Translations under genes and position numbers: made by a program
Assembly (NCBI GenBank): GCA_003222235.1
Contig: QHVD01000177.1
Span: forward strand, 1 to 5,935
Direction of reading: 5' to 3'
DNA length: 5,935 bases
Source: Gemmatimonadota bacterium
GTDB taxonomy: Bacteria; Gemmatimonadota; Gemmatimonadetes; Gemmatimonadales; GWC2-71-9
Notes under the pieces: model-generated
Databases searched by the model: none
What the model was told of the DNA's origin: nothing
Seen by the model: only the letters and a program-made list of their open reading frames with translations
Shown here: one piece after another, positions 5,351 through 5,935 of the stretch
How the letters are laid out: each line of letters opens with the position of its first letter
Position numbering within the stretch: position 1 is the stretch's first letter

Positions 5351-5935
5351 TCACCCACGGGTGAGGATTTGCAGCGCCCGGCGGACCATCGTCTCCGTGC
5401 CTCCCCCCCCTCCCCCTCCCCCTCCCCCGTCGGCGGCGAGCACCTGGCGCAGGGCGCGGTCGGCGTCCGCGGTCCCGTAGCCCAGCCGCTCCAGCGCCTT
5501 GAGCGCCGCTTCCGCCGCGCCGCCGGTCGCGGCCGGCGCGGCCGCCGGCTCCAGAAACTCGCCGAGCTTGTCGGCCAGTTCAAGCGCGAGCCGCTCCGCC
5601 GTCTTCCGGCCGATGCCGCTCACGGAGGCGAGCAGGCCGATGTTGCGCTCCTTCACCGCCCGCACCCCGCGCTCGACGCCGAGCGCCGACATGAGCGCGA
5701 TGGCGATCTTCGGCCCCACCCCGCTGACGTCGATCAACCGCTGAAAGAAACGCCGCTCGGCCTCGTCCCGGAAGCCGTAAAGGGCCCAACCGTCTTCCCG
5801 CACGACCAGTTGGGTCGCGAGGGTGACGGTTTCGCCCAACGCGGGGAGCTGCTCCATGACGCCGAGGGCGACCACGATCTCGTAGCCGACGCCGCCCGCC
5901 GTCTGCACAACCACGCGGTCGCCGCGCTTCGCCGA
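5351..5935 (-). CDS. ruvA: Holliday junction DNA-binding protein RuvA, 5' end cut off by the window
   Basis: Tetramer that grips four-way junctions and loads RuvB. The 194 visible residues begin with SAKRGDRVVVQTAGGVGYEI, which is the OB-fold of domain I, so about 8 N-terminal residues including the start lie past base 5935. Two helix-hairpin-helix motifs follow: VSGVGP (visible residues 70-75) and VSGIGR (105-110), the DNA-backbone binders of domain II. An Ala/Pro/Gly linker (130-140) leads to domain III, which contacts RuvB (AALKALERLGY, 143-153; the last helix ends ALQIL, 187-191). A run of ten glycines (170-179) sits in the loop before the last helix, where the family usually has a short variable turn. 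Reading on past the first internal GTG (5914) is required because the OB-fold strand continues upstream. The stop TGA at 5351-5353 overlaps the zinc-ribbon ribosome-binding site. Confidence 0.96.
   Translation of the reverse strand, partial: SAKRGDRVVVQTAGGVGYEIVVALGVMEQLPALGETVTLATQLVVREDGWALYGFRDEAERRFFQRLIDVSGVGPKIAIALMSALGVERGVRAVKERNIGLLASVSGIGRKTAERLALELADKLGEFLEPAAAPAATGGAAEAALKALERLGYGTADADRALRQVLAADGGGGGGGGGGTETMVRRALQILTRG
5399..5428 (-). repeat. G-run tract coding for polyglycine in ruvA, G-quadruplex pattern
   Basis: On the coding (minus) strand the tract is three GGGGGA units, then eight G, then AGGC. G-runs of 5, 5, 5 and 8 are separated by single A bases, which fits the strictest G-quadruplex pattern with 1-nt loops in DNA and in mRNA. 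It encodes exactly ten glycines. The 6-bp unit changes length in whole codons, while the run of eight G could slip out of frame. Confidence 0.85.

Noticed and set aside
5161..5583. Minus-strand frame of 140 codons over ruvA and the zinc-ribbon gene
   Set aside because: It is a shadow frame; ruvA and the CxxC/CxxC protein explain the same bases in other frames.

Overview
The window is a GC-rich stretch of bacterial chromosome in which every gene I can support lies on the minus strand. Transcription therefore runs from the right edge (about 5935) to the left edge (1). In transcription order the genes are ruvA (5' end cut off by the window), a 60-residue zinc-ribbon protein, ruvB, queA, an exported lytic transglycosylase, tgt, yajC and def (3' end cut off). 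The order ruvA-ruvB-queA-tgt-yajC is a widespread housekeeping cluster joining Holliday-junction processing, queuosine tRNA modification and the Sec accessory subunit. High GC, frequent GTG starts and def directly after yajC suggest a Gemmatimonadota-like or other high-GC environmental lineage. This is a weak inference from gene order and composition, not a taxonomic assignment.

Right part (4130-5935): RuvA and RuvB form the branch-migration motor. A four-cysteine zinc-ribbon ORF sits between them with almost no spacing, so the three are probably co-translated. The last loop of RuvA is a run of ten glycines encoded by a G-run tract that fits a G-quadruplex pattern. Middle part (2617-4129): the ruvB-queA gap holds a perfect 24-bp inverted repeat built of 7-bp tandem units. 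queA follows intact, then about 366 bp without a recognisable gene.

Left part (1-2616): a secreted SLT-type transglycosylase interrupts the usual queA-tgt junction and has less GC-biased codons than its neighbours. tgt is intact at all catalytic and zinc-binding positions. It carries about 20 extra residues, encoded by 8-bp tandem repeats that face an inverted copy. yajC and def follow with 1-nt spacing and a GTGA overlap, so tgt-yajC-def looks like one translationally coupled unit.

QueA and Tgt act in one pathway: Tgt inserts preQ1 at tRNA position 34 and QueA converts it to epoxyqueuosine. The other genes are general housekeeping functions. I found no CRISPR array, tRNA, rRNA, transposase or convincing sigma-70 promoter. 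The least ordinary features are the two inverted elements made of tandem short units (one intergenic, one inside tgt), the inserted transglycosylase gene, and the zinc-ribbon gene wedged between ruvA and ruvB.
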